Notes: a model not told the origin generated them from the letters alone. DNA of 64,000 bases from Cupriavidus basilensis (GCF_000832305.1 NZ_CP010536.1:1550001-1614000); one strand, 5' to 3'. Counted from the first letter of the stretch, positions 53,882-63,562 are shown. Numbers and translations: made by a program.

Positions 53882-55582
53882 TCAGACGCGGTCCCAGTCG
53901 AAGCGGGCCTTGTTGCCCGAGCCGAACACCTTGAGCGCGCCTTGCTCGCCCACCGCGTTGGGCCGGTTGAAGATCCAGTTCTGCCAGGCGGTGAGGCGGC
54001 CGAATATGCGGGTCTCCATGGTCTCCACCGGTCCGAAGCGCAGGTTGGCTTCGAGTCCCGTCAAGGCGTCCGGCGACAGGCTGGCGCGCTCCTCGATGGC
54101 AATGCGGATCTCGTCTTCCCAGTCGATGTCATCTGGCGTGGCGGTGACGAGGCCGAGCGAGGCGGCGTTGATGGCGTCGAGGGGCGCGCCGATATGGTCC
54201 TGCACGGCCTGGATTGCCACCTCGTCCTGGCAGAAGCGCGCGGCCAGCCGGGTCAGTCCGTTGACGGCCGGATAGCGGCCGAAGTTGGCGGTGCTGGCGA
54301 ACACACGCGGTGCATCATCCGGCGCGTCGGGCAGGTGCAGCATGTAGCTGCGGTCGGCGGCCAGGGCCAGCTCCAGCAACGTGCCGGCAAAGCAGGAGTC
54401 TGGCTCGATCAGCGCAAACAGCGTGCGCGACGACACCTCCAGGCGCGCCAGCGTGCGGCGCAGCATGCCGATGGTTTCGCGCACGAACCAGTGGCTGGCA
54501 TGCGCATCCAGCAGCGCATCGGTGGCCAGCACCTGATGGGGGTCGCCCTCGGTCTTGAGGATCCATATGCCGATATCGAGATGGTTAGCGCGCAGCGTGA
54601 GGATGGCGTCGTCGAGCTCGCGCGCCATCTTCAGTGGCCACCAGTCGGCGCCGGCGGCAAGGATCGCGGCCAGCGCCTGCGGCTGGTGCTTGGCCGGACC
54701 GAAGACCGTCAGCGTGGCCTTGCGGGCACGTGGGTCGATATGCACCTGGACTGTGTCATAGCGGTAGCCGTGCGCCTCCTGGCTGCGCGACAGTGGCGTG
54801 AGCTTCACGCCATCGTGGCCGGCGGGGCGGTCGCTCTGCGCGGCAAGCGCGAGCGCGCGCTGTTGCACATGCTCCGCGAAGCGCGCCGGCTTGACCACGG
54901 CATCGACCAGCTTCCAGTCGTGCGCCCGCTGGCCGCGCACGCCCTCGGTGGTGGTGCAGAAGATGTCGGCGTGGTCGCGTCGCACCCGGCGCTTGTCGGT
55001 GAGGCGCGTGAGCCCGCCGGTGCCGGGCAGCACGCCCAGCAGCGGCACTTCGGGCAGGCTGACGGCGGAGGAGCGGTCGTCCACCAGCACGATCTCGTCA
55101 CAGGCCAGGGCCAGCTCATAGCCGCCGCCGGCGGTGGTGCCGTTGCAGGCCGCGATGAACTTCAGGCCAGAGTGGCGGCTGGCGTCCTCGATGCCGTTGC
55201 GGGTTTCGTTGGTGAATTTGCAGAAATTCACCTTCCAGGCATGCGATGACTTGCCGAGCATGAAGATGTTGGCGCCCGAGCAGAAAATGCGGTCCTTGGC
55301 GCTGGTGAGGATCACGGTGCGCACTTCCGGGTGCTCGAAGCGGATGCGCTGCACGGCGTCGTGCAGTTCGATGTCCACGCCGAGGTCGTAAGAGTTCAGC
55401 TTGAGGGCATAGCCGGGGCGCAGGCCACCGTCTTCGTCGATATCCATGGACAGCGTGGCCACCGGGCCCGCGAACGTCAGTTTCCAGTGGCGGTACTGCG
55501 CGGGGTCGCGCTCAAAGGTGACGGGGGCTTGCTCAGTGGTGGCTGTGGCGGTGGTGGCGGTGGAAGTAGCCGGGGCGGACAT
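53882..55582 (-). CDS. boxC: 2,3-epoxybenzoyl-CoA dihydrolase BoxC
   Basis: A 566-residue enzyme of the crotonase superfamily that opens the epoxide ring of 2,3-epoxybenzoyl-CoA, giving a dehydroadipyl-CoA semialdehyde and formate. The crotonase core is in the N-terminal half (VILTSAKDRIFCSGANIFML, then CNGTTAGGGYELALACDEIV), with a long family-specific C-terminal half. The N-terminal 20 residues are Ala/Thr-rich. It is first in boxCBA. Confidence 0.95.
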   Translation of the reverse strand: MSAPATSTATTATATTEQAPVTFERDPAQYRHWKLTFAGPVATLSMDIDEDGGLRPGYALKLNSYDLGVDIELHDAVQRIRFEHPEVRTVILTSAKDRIFCSGANIFMLGKSSHAWKVNFCKFTNETRNGIEDASRHSGLKFIAACNGTTAGGGYELALACDEIVLVDDRSSAVSLPEVPLLGVLPGTGGLTRLTDKRRVRRDHADIFCTTTEGVRGQRAHDWKLVDAVVKPARFAEHVQQRALALAAQSDRPAGHDGVKLTPLSRSQEAHGYRYDTVQVHIDPRARKATLTVFGPAKHQPQALAAILAAGADWWPLKMARELDDAILTLRANHLDIGIWILKTEGDPHQVLATDALLDAHASHWFVRETIGMLRRTLARLEVSSRTLFALIEPDSCFAGTLLELALAADRSYMLHLPDAPDDAPRVFASTANFGRYPAVNGLTRLAARFCQDEVAIQAVQDHIGAPLDAINAASLGLVTATPDDIDWEDEIRIAIEERASLSPDALTGLEANLRFGPVETMETRIFGRLTAWQNWIFNRPNAVGEQGALKVFGSGNKARFDWDRV

Positions 55583-55596
55583 CGTGGTCTCCTTTA

Positions 55597-55639
55597 TGCA
55601 TTATATTGTCGATCATCCCTTGTGATGAAATATAGTGCA
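55597..55639. promoter_or_regulatory. BoxR-type operator upstream of boxC
   Basis: TGCATTATAT (55597-55606) and ATATAGTGCA (55630-55639) face each other as an inverted repeat ending in TGCA. The second 10-mer also occurs exactly at 56703-56712 in the boxR/ligase region. TGCA boxes are the described recognition element of BzdR/BoxR regulators. Confidence 0.6.
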
Positions 55640-55682
55640 CAAATTCGGCCGGCGCAATCCTTGCGCGAGGTTCACGCGCCAA

Positions 55683-56621
55683 TCACGCGCCGATGATTCG
55701 AAGGTGGGCGCGCAAGGCCTGCAGGGAGGTGGTGGGATCTTGGCCGCTGGTGTCGATCGTCACGTCCGCGCGGGAGTACAGCGGGGTGCGCGCCAGCAGG
55801 ATCCGGCGCAAATCGTCCATGGCTTCACGGTTGCCTTCCATCGGGCGCATGTCGCCCTGCGCCACCACCCGCGCCATGTGTTCCTCGGGCGTGGTCTTTA
55901 CCCAGACCGTGTAGCAGCGTGCCAGCAGCAGGTTGAAGGTGGAGGGCTCCGAGACCAGGCTGCCGGGCGTGGCCAGCACCATGCGGTCGTTCTCGCGCAG
56001 CACGCGTTCAAGTGCGCGCATCTCGTAGCGGCGGTAGGCGGCCTGCCCATAGAGCGAGTGGATTTCGGCCAGGCTGGCGCCGGCCTCCTGCTCGATGACG
56101 CCGTTGAGTTCGACAAAGGGCACTTCCATAGCTGCGGCCAGCGCCCGCCCGAGTGTGGATTTGCCGGCGCCGCGCAGCCCGATCAGCGTAATGCGGCGAT
56201 GGCGCGCGTCATGGGAGGCGGAGGGCGCCAGGGCATGGTGGCAAGCCTCGCGCACGCGTGACAGGTCGGCCGCGGGCAGTTGCGCCAGCCACTGCACCAG
56301 CTGCGAGAACTCCGAGGCAGGCTGGCCACCAGCAGCGTGCTGGGTCTCCATCTCCGCCAGCACCACCGGCAGCGGCACATCCAGCGCGCGCGCCACCTGG
56401 CGCAGCAGCAGCACGGACGCATTGCCGGTGCCGGTCTCCAGGTTGGCGAGGTAGCGCTCGGACACCTCCGCGCCGCGTGCGAGGTCCTTGCGCGACATGC
56501 CCCGCGCCGCGCGCAGCGAGCGGATGCGCTCGCCGAGTTGCGTCAGGTAGGGATCGCGCTCGCCGGCAGGGCGGGCGTCGGAGGAGTCGGGGGCCAGCAG
56601 TGGGTCTGGGTCGCGGCGCAT
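55683..56621 (-). CDS. boxR: BoxR/BzdR-type regulator: HTH fused to a shikimate kinase-like domain
   Basis: A 312-residue regulator from the ATG chosen. An Xre helix-turn-helix (SLRAARGMSRKDLARGAEVS, ERYLANLETG) is joined by a linker to a shikimate kinase-like domain with Walker A GLRGAGKSTLG. This is the diagnostic layout of BzdR/BoxR, which senses benzoyl-CoA through the kinase-like domain. Starts at 56696 or 56759 are also open but would add Pro-rich or unlikely residues; none has a clear ribosome site. It lies 100 bp upstream of boxC and divergent from the ligase gene. Confidence 0.93.
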   Translation of the reverse strand: MRRDPDPLLAPDSSDARPAGERDPYLTQLGERIRSLRAARGMSRKDLARGAEVSERYLANLETGTGNASVLLLRQVARALDVPLPVVLAEMETQHAAGGQPASEFSQLVQWLAQLPAADLSRVREACHHALAPSASHDARHRRITLIGLRGAGKSTLGRALAAAMEVPFVELNGVIEQEAGASLAEIHSLYGQAAYRRYEMRALERVLRENDRMVLATPGSLVSEPSTFNLLLARCYTVWVKTTPEEHMARVVAQGDMRPMEGNREAMDDLRRILLARTPLYSRADVTIDTSGQDPTTSLQALRAHLRIIGA

Positions 56622-56702
56622 GGCGGGCGGGTTTGGATGGGGAATGGGAGCGGTTGGGGCCGGGATCGGGGTTGCGATTATAAGGGACGCGGCCATCGTG
56701 TC

Positions 56703-56764
56703 ATATAGTGCATTTCTCTGCTTGCATAATAGGTGATATGCAATAAAATGCATCGGCAAATGCA
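56703..56764. promoter_or_regulatory. Cluster of five TGCA boxes: BoxR operators of the divergent boxR / ligase promoters
   Basis: TGCA occurs at 56709, 56723, 56739, 56749 and 56761. The pair at 56739/56749 is TGCA-N6-TGCA, the classic spacing of the BzdR operator. The block is AT-rich and contains the TATTATG-like element likely used as a -10. Confidence 0.65.
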
Positions 56765-56853
56765 GGTCAAGAAGAAAAACAAAAAATCACGACAAACCTG
56801 AATCCGTTCCCGCGGCGAAGTGCGGCCCGGGGACGGCATCGAGGAGTGGAGAC

Positions 56854-58554
56854 ATGACGCCCCCCATTGCATCCCCGTCCCCGGCGGCTGATGCGACCAA
56901 TGCTGCTACTGCTACTACTGCTGCTGCGGCCATTTCCGTACTGCCGGCCCGCTACAACGCCGCCGCCGACTTGCTGTCGCGCAACCTGGCGGCAGGCCGC
57001 GCCGACAAGGTCGCCTATGTGGACGATGCCGGACAGCTCAGCTTCGCCGCGCTGGACCAGCGCTGCCGGCGCTTTGCCGCCGCCCTGCTGCATGCAGGGA
57101 TCCGCCCCGAGGAGCGCCTGCTGCTGTGCGCGCTGGACACCATCGATTTCCCCACGGTGTTCCTCGGCTGCCTGCTCGCCGGCGTGGTGCCCGTGGCCGT
57201 CAACACGCTGCTGACCGTCGACGACTACGCCTACATGCTGGACCACAGCGCAGCGCGCGCGGCCGTGGTCTCGGCGCCGCTGGCCAGCGTCATGCGCGAA
57301 GCTATCGGCAAAGCTGGCACCGCGCCCGCGCTGATCCTTGCCGCACCGGATGCCGGCAGTGCCGGCCCGGGGCCGAGCGTGGCCGAGATGGCCGGGCAGG
57401 GCACGGCGCTGGAAGGCGCTGCCGCCACGCGGCCCGACGACATCGCATTCTGGCTGTATTCGTCCGGCTCCACGGGGCGCCCAAAGGGCACCGTGCACAC
57501 GCATGGCAACCTGTTCCATACCGCCGATCTTTATGCGCGCCAGGTGCTTGGCCTGCGTGAGGACGATGTGGTTTTTTCCGCGGCGAAGCTGTTCTTCGCC
57601 TACGGCCTGGGCAATGCGCTGACGTTTCCGCTTGCCGTTGGCGCCACCACCGTGTTGATGGCCGAACGTCCCACGCCGCAAGCGGTGTTCCGCCGGCTGC
57701 GCGAACAGCGCCCGACGGTTTTCTGCGGCGTGCCCACGTTATATGCCGGCATGCTGGCCGCGAGCGACCTGCCGGGTCGGCCGGACGTTGCGCTGCGCGT
57801 TTGCACCTCGGCGGGCGAGGCGCTGCCCAAGGATATCGGCGAGCGTTTCCGCGCGCATTTTGGCTGCGACATTCTCGACGGCATTGGCTCCACCGAGATG
57901 TTGCACATCTTCCTGTCGAACCGTCCCGGCGATGTGCGCTACGGCACCACCGGCAAGCCGGTGCCCGGCTACGCGCTGAGGCTGCTGGATGAAGCGGGCC
58001 AGCCCTGCGCGCCGGGCGAGATTGGCGACCTCTTTATCAAGGGCCCGAGTGCCGCGCTGATGTACTGGGGCAACCGCGACAAGACCCGCGACACCTTCGT
58101 GGGCGAATGGACCCGCAGCGGCGACAAGTACCAGCAGGATGCGGATGGCTATTTCATCTACGCCGGGCGCAGCGACGATATGCTCAAGGTGGGCGGCATC
58201 TATGTATCACCATTCGAGGTCGAGGCTGTGCTGGCCTTGCATCCGGCCGTGCTGGAGGCGGCGGTGATCGGCGTGGCCGATGCCGACGAACTGGTCAAGC
58301 CCAAAGCCTTCGTGGTGCTGCGCCCCGGCCGGTCCTGGCATGAAGGCATGGCGGCCGAGCTGCAGGCGTTCGTCAAGTCGCGGCTGGCCCCGTATAAGTA
58401 TCCGCGCCAGATCGAGTGCGTGGCTGAACTGCCGAAGACGGCCACCGGCAAGATCCAGCGCTTCCGGCTGCGCCAGCGTGAGCAGGCTGCGCATGCGGCT
58501 GCCGACGGCGTGGCTCCGCCGCCGGCAATCGCGCCGGCGGCGACAGACCGATGA
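56854..58554 (+). CDS. bclA: Benzoate--CoA ligase
   Basis: A 566-residue acyl-adenylating ligase that activates benzoate to benzoyl-CoA, the entry step of the box pathway. It has the P-loop YSSGSTGRPKGTVHTH, YGTTGKPVPGYALRL, the A8 motif GRSDDMLKVGG and C-terminal Lys in PKTATGKIQRF. DDVVFSAAKLFFAYGLGNAL is a stretch shared by benzoate-CoA ligases. The N-terminus has an Ala/Thr run. The ATG at 56854 follows GTGGAGAC. Confidence 0.92.
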   Translation: MTPPIASPSPAADATNAATATTAAAAISVLPARYNAAADLLSRNLAAGRADKVAYVDDAGQLSFAALDQRCRRFAAALLHAGIRPEERLLLCALDTIDFPTVFLGCLLAGVVPVAVNTLLTVDDYAYMLDHSAARAAVVSAPLASVMREAIGKAGTAPALILAAPDAGSAGPGPSVAEMAGQGTALEGAAATRPDDIAFWLYSSGSTGRPKGTVHTHGNLFHTADLYARQVLGLREDDVVFSAAKLFFAYGLGNALTFPLAVGATTVLMAERPTPQAVFRRLREQRPTVFCGVPTLYAGMLAASDLPGRPDVALRVCTSAGEALPKDIGERFRAHFGCDILDGIGSTEMLHIFLSNRPGDVRYGTTGKPVPGYALRLLDEAGQPCAPGEIGDLFIKGPSAALMYWGNRDKTRDTFVGEWTRSGDKYQQDADGYFIYAGRSDDMLKVGGIYVSPFEVEAVLALHPAVLEAAVIGVADADELVKPKAFVVLRPGRSWHEGMAAELQAFVKSRLAPYKYPRQIECVAELPKTATGKIQRFRLRQREQAAHAAADGVAPPPAIAPAATDR

Positions 58555-59384
58555 TGAAGGGCAAGGGCATGCAAAGCGAATTGGTGGAAATTCCGTTCGA
58601 CGGCCGTCGTATCCAGATAGAGATCCAGTGGCTGCGGCCGCAGCGGCAGGAGCGCCCGCTGGTGGTCTTCCTGCACGAGGGGTTGGGTTCGATCAGCATG
58701 TGGCGCGACTATCCCGCCGTGCTGTGCGAGGCTGGGGACTTTCGCGGGCTGGTGCTGTCGCGTTATGGCTACGGGCGCTCCACCCCGCGTCCCGCCCCGG
58801 AAAAGTGGGGCGTCGACTTCATGCATCGCCAGGCGCGCGAGGCACTGCCGGCGCTGTTCGATACACTCGAGATTGGGCCGGGACGCAAACGTGGCAAGCC
58901 CTGGCTGTTCGGCCACAGCGACGGCGGCTCGATCGCGCTGATTCATGCCGCGAGTTTTCCTCAGGCGGTCGATGGCATCACCGTGCTGGCGCCGCACATC
59001 CTGGTGGAGGACCTCTCGGTGAGCAGCATCCGGGCCACCCGCGAGGCCTATCTGCAGACGGACCTGCGCAGCAAGCTGGCGCGCCATCACGACGATGTGG
59101 ATTCCGCCTTCTGGGGTTGGAACGATATCTGGCTCGATCCCGCGTTTCGCGCCTTCGACCTGCATCCGCTGCTGTCGCAGATCCAATGTCCCGTGCTGGC
59201 GGTTCAAGGCGAGGACGACGAATACGGCACCATGGCGCAGATTGAGGGTATCCATCGATATGCGCCACAAACCGTCCTGCTTAAACTCCCGCGATGCGGC
59301 CACTCGCCTCACCGCGACCAGCCCGGGCCGTTGACGGACGCGGCAGTCAGGTTTATAACGGCACATACTTCATACCTAAAATAA
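58551..59384 (+). CDS. Alpha/beta hydrolase coupled to the ligase gene
   Basis: A 277-residue alpha/beta hydrolase. The oxyanion region is VFLHEGLGSISMW, the nucleophile elbow GHSDGGSIAL, the acid ALQGEDDEYG-type (here VQGEDDEYG) and the His in CGHSPHRDQPG. Its ATG overlaps the ligase stop (ATGA), so it is part of the benzoate operon. It may clear stalled CoA or lactone intermediates; this is inferred from position only. Confidence 0.85.
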   Translation: MMKGKGMQSELVEIPFDGRRIQIEIQWLRPQRQERPLVVFLHEGLGSISMWRDYPAVLCEAGDFRGLVLSRYGYGRSTPRPAPEKWGVDFMHRQAREALPALFDTLEIGPGRKRGKPWLFGHSDGGSIALIHAASFPQAVDGITVLAPHILVEDLSVSSIRATREAYLQTDLRSKLARHHDDVDSAFWGWNDIWLDPAFRAFDLHPLLSQIQCPVLAVQGEDDEYGTMAQIEGIHRYAPQTVLLKLPRCGHSPHRDQPGPLTDAAVRFITAHTSYLK

Positions 59385-59528
59385 TTCCGCGCCCCCTGCG
59401 CGTTGGCCTGCAGTTCCCCCCGTCCGGCAGCTCGCGAGGTCTGCGAATGCCGCGCACGGAGGGGAGTCCCGCAGGCTGGCGATGCCGGCCCAGGCGACGG
59501 AAGTCGGCTTGACCACCAGGAGACATCC

Positions 59529-60710
59529 ATGCATCGCTTCACATCGCGCGGGCTGGCCCCCGCATGCCTAGCCATCGCTGCATCCCTTGCCTTTGCTGCG
59601 GGCGCCAATGCCCAGGGCACCGGCAAGATCAAGGTTGGCTTCATGCTGCCTTACACGGGCACATACGCGTCGCTGGGCAACGCCATCGAGAATGGCTTCA
59701 AGATGTACGTGCAGGAGCAGGGCGGCAAGCTGGGCGGGCGGGAGATCGAGTACTTCAAGGTGGACGACGAGTCCGATCCGGCCAAGTCGCCGGAGAACGC
59801 CACCAAGCTGATCAAGCGCGACCAGGTCGACGTGGTGGTGGGCACGGTGCACTCGGGCGTGCAGATGGGCATCGTCAAGGTGGCCAAGGAAAACAACACG
59901 CTGCTGATCATCCCCAATGCGGGTGTCGACGAAGCCACCGGCCCACTGTGCGGCCCCAATATCTTCCGATCCTCGTTTTCGAACTGGCAGCCGGGCTACG
60001 CCATGGGCCATGTGCTGGCCGAGCGCGGCATGAAGAAGGTGGTCACGCTGACGTGGAAATACGCAGCCGGCGAGCAGTCGGTCAAGGGTTTCAAGGAAGC
60101 CTTCGAGGCCAAGGGCGGCAAGGTGGTCAAGGAGTTGAGCCTGCCGTTCCCCAACGTGGAATTCCAGGCGTTGATCACCGAGGTCGCATCGATCAAGCCC
60201 GATGCGGTTTTCGTGTTCTTCGCCGGCGGCGGCGCAGTGAAGTTCGTCAAGGACTGGGCCGCGGCGGGCCTCAAGGACAAGATTCCGCTCTATGCGTCGG
60301 GCTTTCTCACCGACGGCACGCTGGAAGCACAGGGCGCCGCGGCGCAAGGCATCGAAACCACGCTGCACTATGCCGATGGCCTGTCCAGCCCGCGCGACAA
60401 AAGCTTCCGCCTGGAGTACGCCAAGGCCTACAAGCTGCAGCCCGACGTGTACGCCGTGCAGGGCTACGACGCTGCGCAGTTGCTGGCCGCCGGCGCTGGC
60501 GCCGTCAAGGGCGACATGAGCAAGAAGGCCGAGGTCATCAAGGCGATGGAGCAGACCAAGGTCGATAGCCCGCGCGGGACGTTCACGCTGTCGAAGGCCC
60601 ACAATCCGGTGCAGGATTTCTACCTGCGCAAAGTCGATGGCCGGGAGAACAAGCTGGGCGCCGTCGCGGTGAAGGCGTTGGCCGATCCGGCGCGCGGCTG
60701 CCGGCTCTGA
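59529..60710 (+). CDS. Branched-chain-type ABC substrate-binding protein (probable benzoate uptake)
   Basis: A 393-residue periplasmic binding protein with a signal peptide (IAASLAFAAGANA|Q). The mature part starts with KIKVGFMLPYTGTYASLGNA, typical of the LivJ/aromatic-binding group. It is 144 bp after the hydrolase and leads a complete Liv-type importer, so aromatic acid uptake for the box pathway is likely. The ATG at 59529 follows CCAGGAGACATCC. Confidence 0.9.
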   Translation: MHRFTSRGLAPACLAIAASLAFAAGANAQGTGKIKVGFMLPYTGTYASLGNAIENGFKMYVQEQGGKLGGREIEYFKVDDESDPAKSPENATKLIKRDQVDVVVGTVHSGVQMGIVKVAKENNTLLIIPNAGVDEATGPLCGPNIFRSSFSNWQPGYAMGHVLAERGMKKVVTLTWKYAAGEQSVKGFKEAFEAKGGKVVKELSLPFPNVEFQALITEVASIKPDAVFVFFAGGGAVKFVKDWAAAGLKDKIPLYASGFLTDGTLEAQGAAAQGIETTLHYADGLSSPRDKSFRLEYAKAYKLQPDVYAVQGYDAAQLLAAGAGAVKGDMSKKAEVIKAMEQTKVDSPRGTFTLSKAHNPVQDFYLRKVDGRENKLGAVAVKALADPARGCRL

Positions 60711-60820
60711 GCGGGTAAACGCCGTGGCCCGCCGCCGCCAAGGCGCCGTGCCGAAGTCCGGCCCGGCGCCAGCCGGGCCGCATACCGCAACCGAGTTGCC
60801 GCTTTGCCGCATGGATATCC

Positions 60821-61687
60821 ATGGATATCGTTTCCTTCTTCATTCAGTGCCTCAATAGCATCCAGTACGGCCTGTTGCTCTTTCTTGTCGCGAGCGGCCT
60901 GACGTTGATCTTCGGCATCATGGGTGTGATCAACCTCGCCCACGGCAGCTTCTACATGCTGGGCGCCTACCTGGCTTTCACGCTGGCCGGGCTGACCGGC
61001 AGCCTGCTGATCGCCGTTCCGCTGGGCATCGTGCTGGCGGTGGCGTTCGGCTACGTGCTGGAGTGGGTGTTCTTCAGCTATCTCTATGAGCGCGAGCATC
61101 TGCAGCAGGTGCTGATGACCTACGGGCTCATCCTCGTGTTCGAGGAACTGCGCAGCATCCTGGTGGACGACGACGTACATGGCGTGACCGTGCCGGCCAT
61201 GCTCGACTGGGCCCTGCCGATCGGCAATGACATGACCTATCCGGTCTATCGGCTGTTTATCTCCGCAATCTGCCTGCTGGTGGCCGCGGCCATGTACCTG
61301 GTCATCCGCCGCACGCGCCTTGGCATGATGATTCGCGCCGGCGCCACCAATCGCGAGATGGTGCAGTCGCTGGGCATCAACGTCACGGTGCTGTACCGCT
61401 TCGTGTTCGCGCTGGGCGTGGCCCTGGCGGTGCTGGCCGGCATGATCGCCGCGCCGGTGTCCTCGGTCTATCCGGGCATGGGTAGCCAGGTGCTGATCGT
61501 GTGCTTCGTGGTGGTGGTGATCGGCGGCATCGGCTCGGTCAAGGGGGCCATGGTGGCCTCGCTGCTGCTGGGTTTCGTCGATACGTTCGGCAAGGTGTTC
61601 TGGCAGGAGGCCTCCGGCGTGCTGGTCTACCTGCTGATGGCACTCATCCTGCTCTGGAAACCCCAGGGCTTGTTCAAGGCGGGGTAG
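60821..61687 (+). CDS. Branched-chain-type ABC permease (LivH-like)
   Basis: A 288-residue membrane permease (LLFLVASGLTLIFGIMGVIN, LAHGSFYMLGAY) with about eight spans and the EAA-type cytoplasmic loop near NREMVQSLGINVTVLY. Two ATGGATATC copies lie in tandem at the start; only the second (60821) is in frame. Confidence 0.92.
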   Translation: MDIVSFFIQCLNSIQYGLLLFLVASGLTLIFGIMGVINLAHGSFYMLGAYLAFTLAGLTGSLLIAVPLGIVLAVAFGYVLEWVFFSYLYEREHLQQVLMTYGLILVFEELRSILVDDDVHGVTVPAMLDWALPIGNDMTYPVYRLFISAICLLVAAAMYLVIRRTRLGMMIRAGATNREMVQSLGINVTVLYRFVFALGVALAVLAGMIAAPVSSVYPGMGSQVLIVCFVVVVIGGIGSVKGAMVASLLLGFVDTFGKVFWQEASGVLVYLLMALILLWKPQGLFKAG

Positions 61688-61691
61688 GGAT

Positions 61692-62717
61692 ATGCCAAGC
61701 GATAGCAATGCATTGGAGGGGCCGGTGCGCGCGCGCAGCCAGCCCATGCCCTGGCTGGGCGGCCTGGGCTGGCTGGCCGCGTTTGCGGTGCTGGCGGTGC
61801 TGCCGCTACTGCTGAATGCGGATGGGCAGCGCTTTTACATCGAGCTGGTCAGCAAGGTCATGATCATGGCCATCTTCGCGCTGTCGCTGCAGTTGCTGAT
61901 CGGCTACACCGGACTGGTCAGCCTGGGCCATGCGGCTTACTTTGCCATGGCCGCCTACGCCACCGCGATGATGGCGCCGCAGGCCGGTCCGGGCAACGGC
62001 TGGCTTATGCTGCTGGGCGCGCTTGGCGCGGCCGCGCTGCTGGCGCTGGTGGTGGGCGCGCTGGTGCTGCGCACGCGTGGCATCTATTTCATCATGGTTA
62101 CGCTGGCATTCGCGCAGATGGTGTACTTCGTCTTTCACGACACCAAGATCGCCGGCGGCAGCGACGGTACCTATATCTATTTCCGGCCGGAGTTCGGCCT
62201 GTTGGGGGCGCACCCGTTCGACGTCAACGACGTCACGCATTTCTACTGGCTGGTACTTGGCGCGCTGGTGCTCACGGTGGCGGGGCTGGCGGTAGTGCTG
62301 CGCTCGCGCTTCGGCCATGCGCTGGTGGGCATCAAGCATAACGAGCAGCGCATGCGTGCTGCCGGTTATGCCACCTATCGCTACCAGCTTGGCGCCTTCG
62401 TGGTGGCCGGCACTTTTGCCGGGCTGGCTGGCTACCTGTATGCCATCCAGTACGGCTTCGTCAATCCGGAGATCGCATCCTGGCACCAGTCCGGCAACGC
62501 CATGCTGATGGTGATCCTGGGCGGGGCAGGCAGCCTGGCGGGCGCGGTGCTGGGGGCCTTCTCCTTCGTCTTGCTCGCGGAGTGGTTCAGCACGCTGACC
62601 AAGCACTGGCAGTTGCTGATGGGCGGCTTTGTCATCCTGGCGGTGGCCTTGCTGCCGCATGGGCTGATCAGCCTGGCCCGTGGTGCCGCGCGCCGGCGCC
62701 AAGGAGGATCACGATGA
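61692..62717 (+). CDS. Branched-chain-type ABC permease (LivM-like)
   Basis: A 341-residue permease with about ten spans. The GYTGLVSLGHAAYFAMAAYA signature of LivM and the loop ALVGIKHNEQRMRAAGY are present. It starts 4 bp after the LivH-like gene and overlaps the next gene by ATGA. Confidence 0.92.
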   Translation: MPSDSNALEGPVRARSQPMPWLGGLGWLAAFAVLAVLPLLLNADGQRFYIELVSKVMIMAIFALSLQLLIGYTGLVSLGHAAYFAMAAYATAMMAPQAGPGNGWLMLLGALGAAALLALVVGALVLRTRGIYFIMVTLAFAQMVYFVFHDTKIAGGSDGTYIYFRPEFGLLGAHPFDVNDVTHFYWLVLGALVLTVAGLAVVLRSRFGHALVGIKHNEQRMRAAGYATYRYQLGAFVVAGTFAGLAGYLYAIQYGFVNPEIASWHQSGNAMLMVILGGAGSLAGAVLGAFSFVLLAEWFSTLTKHWQLLMGGFVILAVALLPHGLISLARGAARRRQGGSR

Positions 62718-63562
62718 ACGCACCTGCACCTGTCGTACCTGCGCCGGTCTTGTCGGCCCGCAAGCTGACTCGCCGCTTTGGCGGCCTCACCGCGGTGGGC
62801 GACGTGGACCTGGACCTGGCCTTGCATGAGATCCACGCGGTGATCGGCACCAATGGCGCGGGCAAGTCCACGCTGATCAATATGTTGTCGGGCGAGCTGC
62901 CGCCATCGGCTGGCGCGTTGCAATTGCAGGGGCGCGACGTGACCGGCTGGTCGCAACCACGCCTGGCGCGCGAGGGCGTGGGCCGCAGCTACCAGCGCAA
63001 CAATATCTTCCTGCCGCTGACGGTGCGCGAGAACTGCCGCTTGGCGGCACAGTCGCGCGCGCAGCGGGCCTGGCGGCTATGGGAGGGCGCGCAGCGTTGC
63101 CGCACCAGCCGCGCGCTGGGCGACGAAGCCTTGGAGTGCGCCGGCCTGGCGGGCTGCGCGGATACCGTTGCCACGGCGCTGTCGCATGGCCAGAAGCGCC
63201 AGCTTGAGGTGGCGATGTGCCTGGCCACCCAGCCCACCGTGTTGCTGCTGGATGAGCCATTGGCCGGCATGGGCGCGGAGGAGTCGGCACGCATGCTTGC
63301 GCTGCTGCGTTCGCTGCGCGATGGCCACGCGGTGCTGCTGGTCGAGCACGACATGGAGGCGGTGTTCTCCGTGGCGGACCGGATCACGGTGATGGTCAAC
63401 GGCACTGTGATCGCCTCGGGCGATCCCGAAGCGATCCGCGTCAATCGCGAAGTCCAGCAGGCTTACCTGGGCGAGGAGCCTGAGGGGGGCAAGGCGGGGG
63501 AGGGGGGCGAGCAGGGGGCGGATTCCCGCCAGGCGGCCCTGCATAGGGAGCAGGCAGCATGA
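62714..63562 (+). CDS. Branched-chain-type ABC ATPase (LivG-like)
   Basis: A 282-residue ATPase: Walker A GTNGAGKSTLINML, signature LSHGQKRQLEVAM (His for the usual Gly, common in LivG), Walker B VLLLDEPLAGMG and switch His in LLVEHDMEAV. The ATG at 62714 follows AAGGAGG. The C-terminal 30 residues form a Gly/Glu-rich tail. It overlaps the LivF-like start by ATGA. Confidence 0.92.
   Translation: MNAPAPVVPAPVLSARKLTRRFGGLTAVGDVDLDLALHEIHAVIGTNGAGKSTLINMLSGELPPSAGALQLQGRDVTGWSQPRLAREGVGRSYQRNNIFLPLTVRENCRLAAQSRAQRAWRLWEGAQRCRTSRALGDEALECAGLAGCADTVATALSHGQKRQLEVAMCLATQPTVLLLDEPLAGMGAEESARMLALLRSLRDGHAVLLVEHDMEAVFSVADRITVMVNGTVIASGDPEAIRVNREVQQAYLGEEPEGGKAGEGGEQGADSRQAALHREQAA

Noticed and set aside
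52209..54275. 688-codon plus-strand frame over boxB and boxC
   Set aside because: Antisense shadow with no recognisable domain; boxB and boxC are well supported on the other strand.
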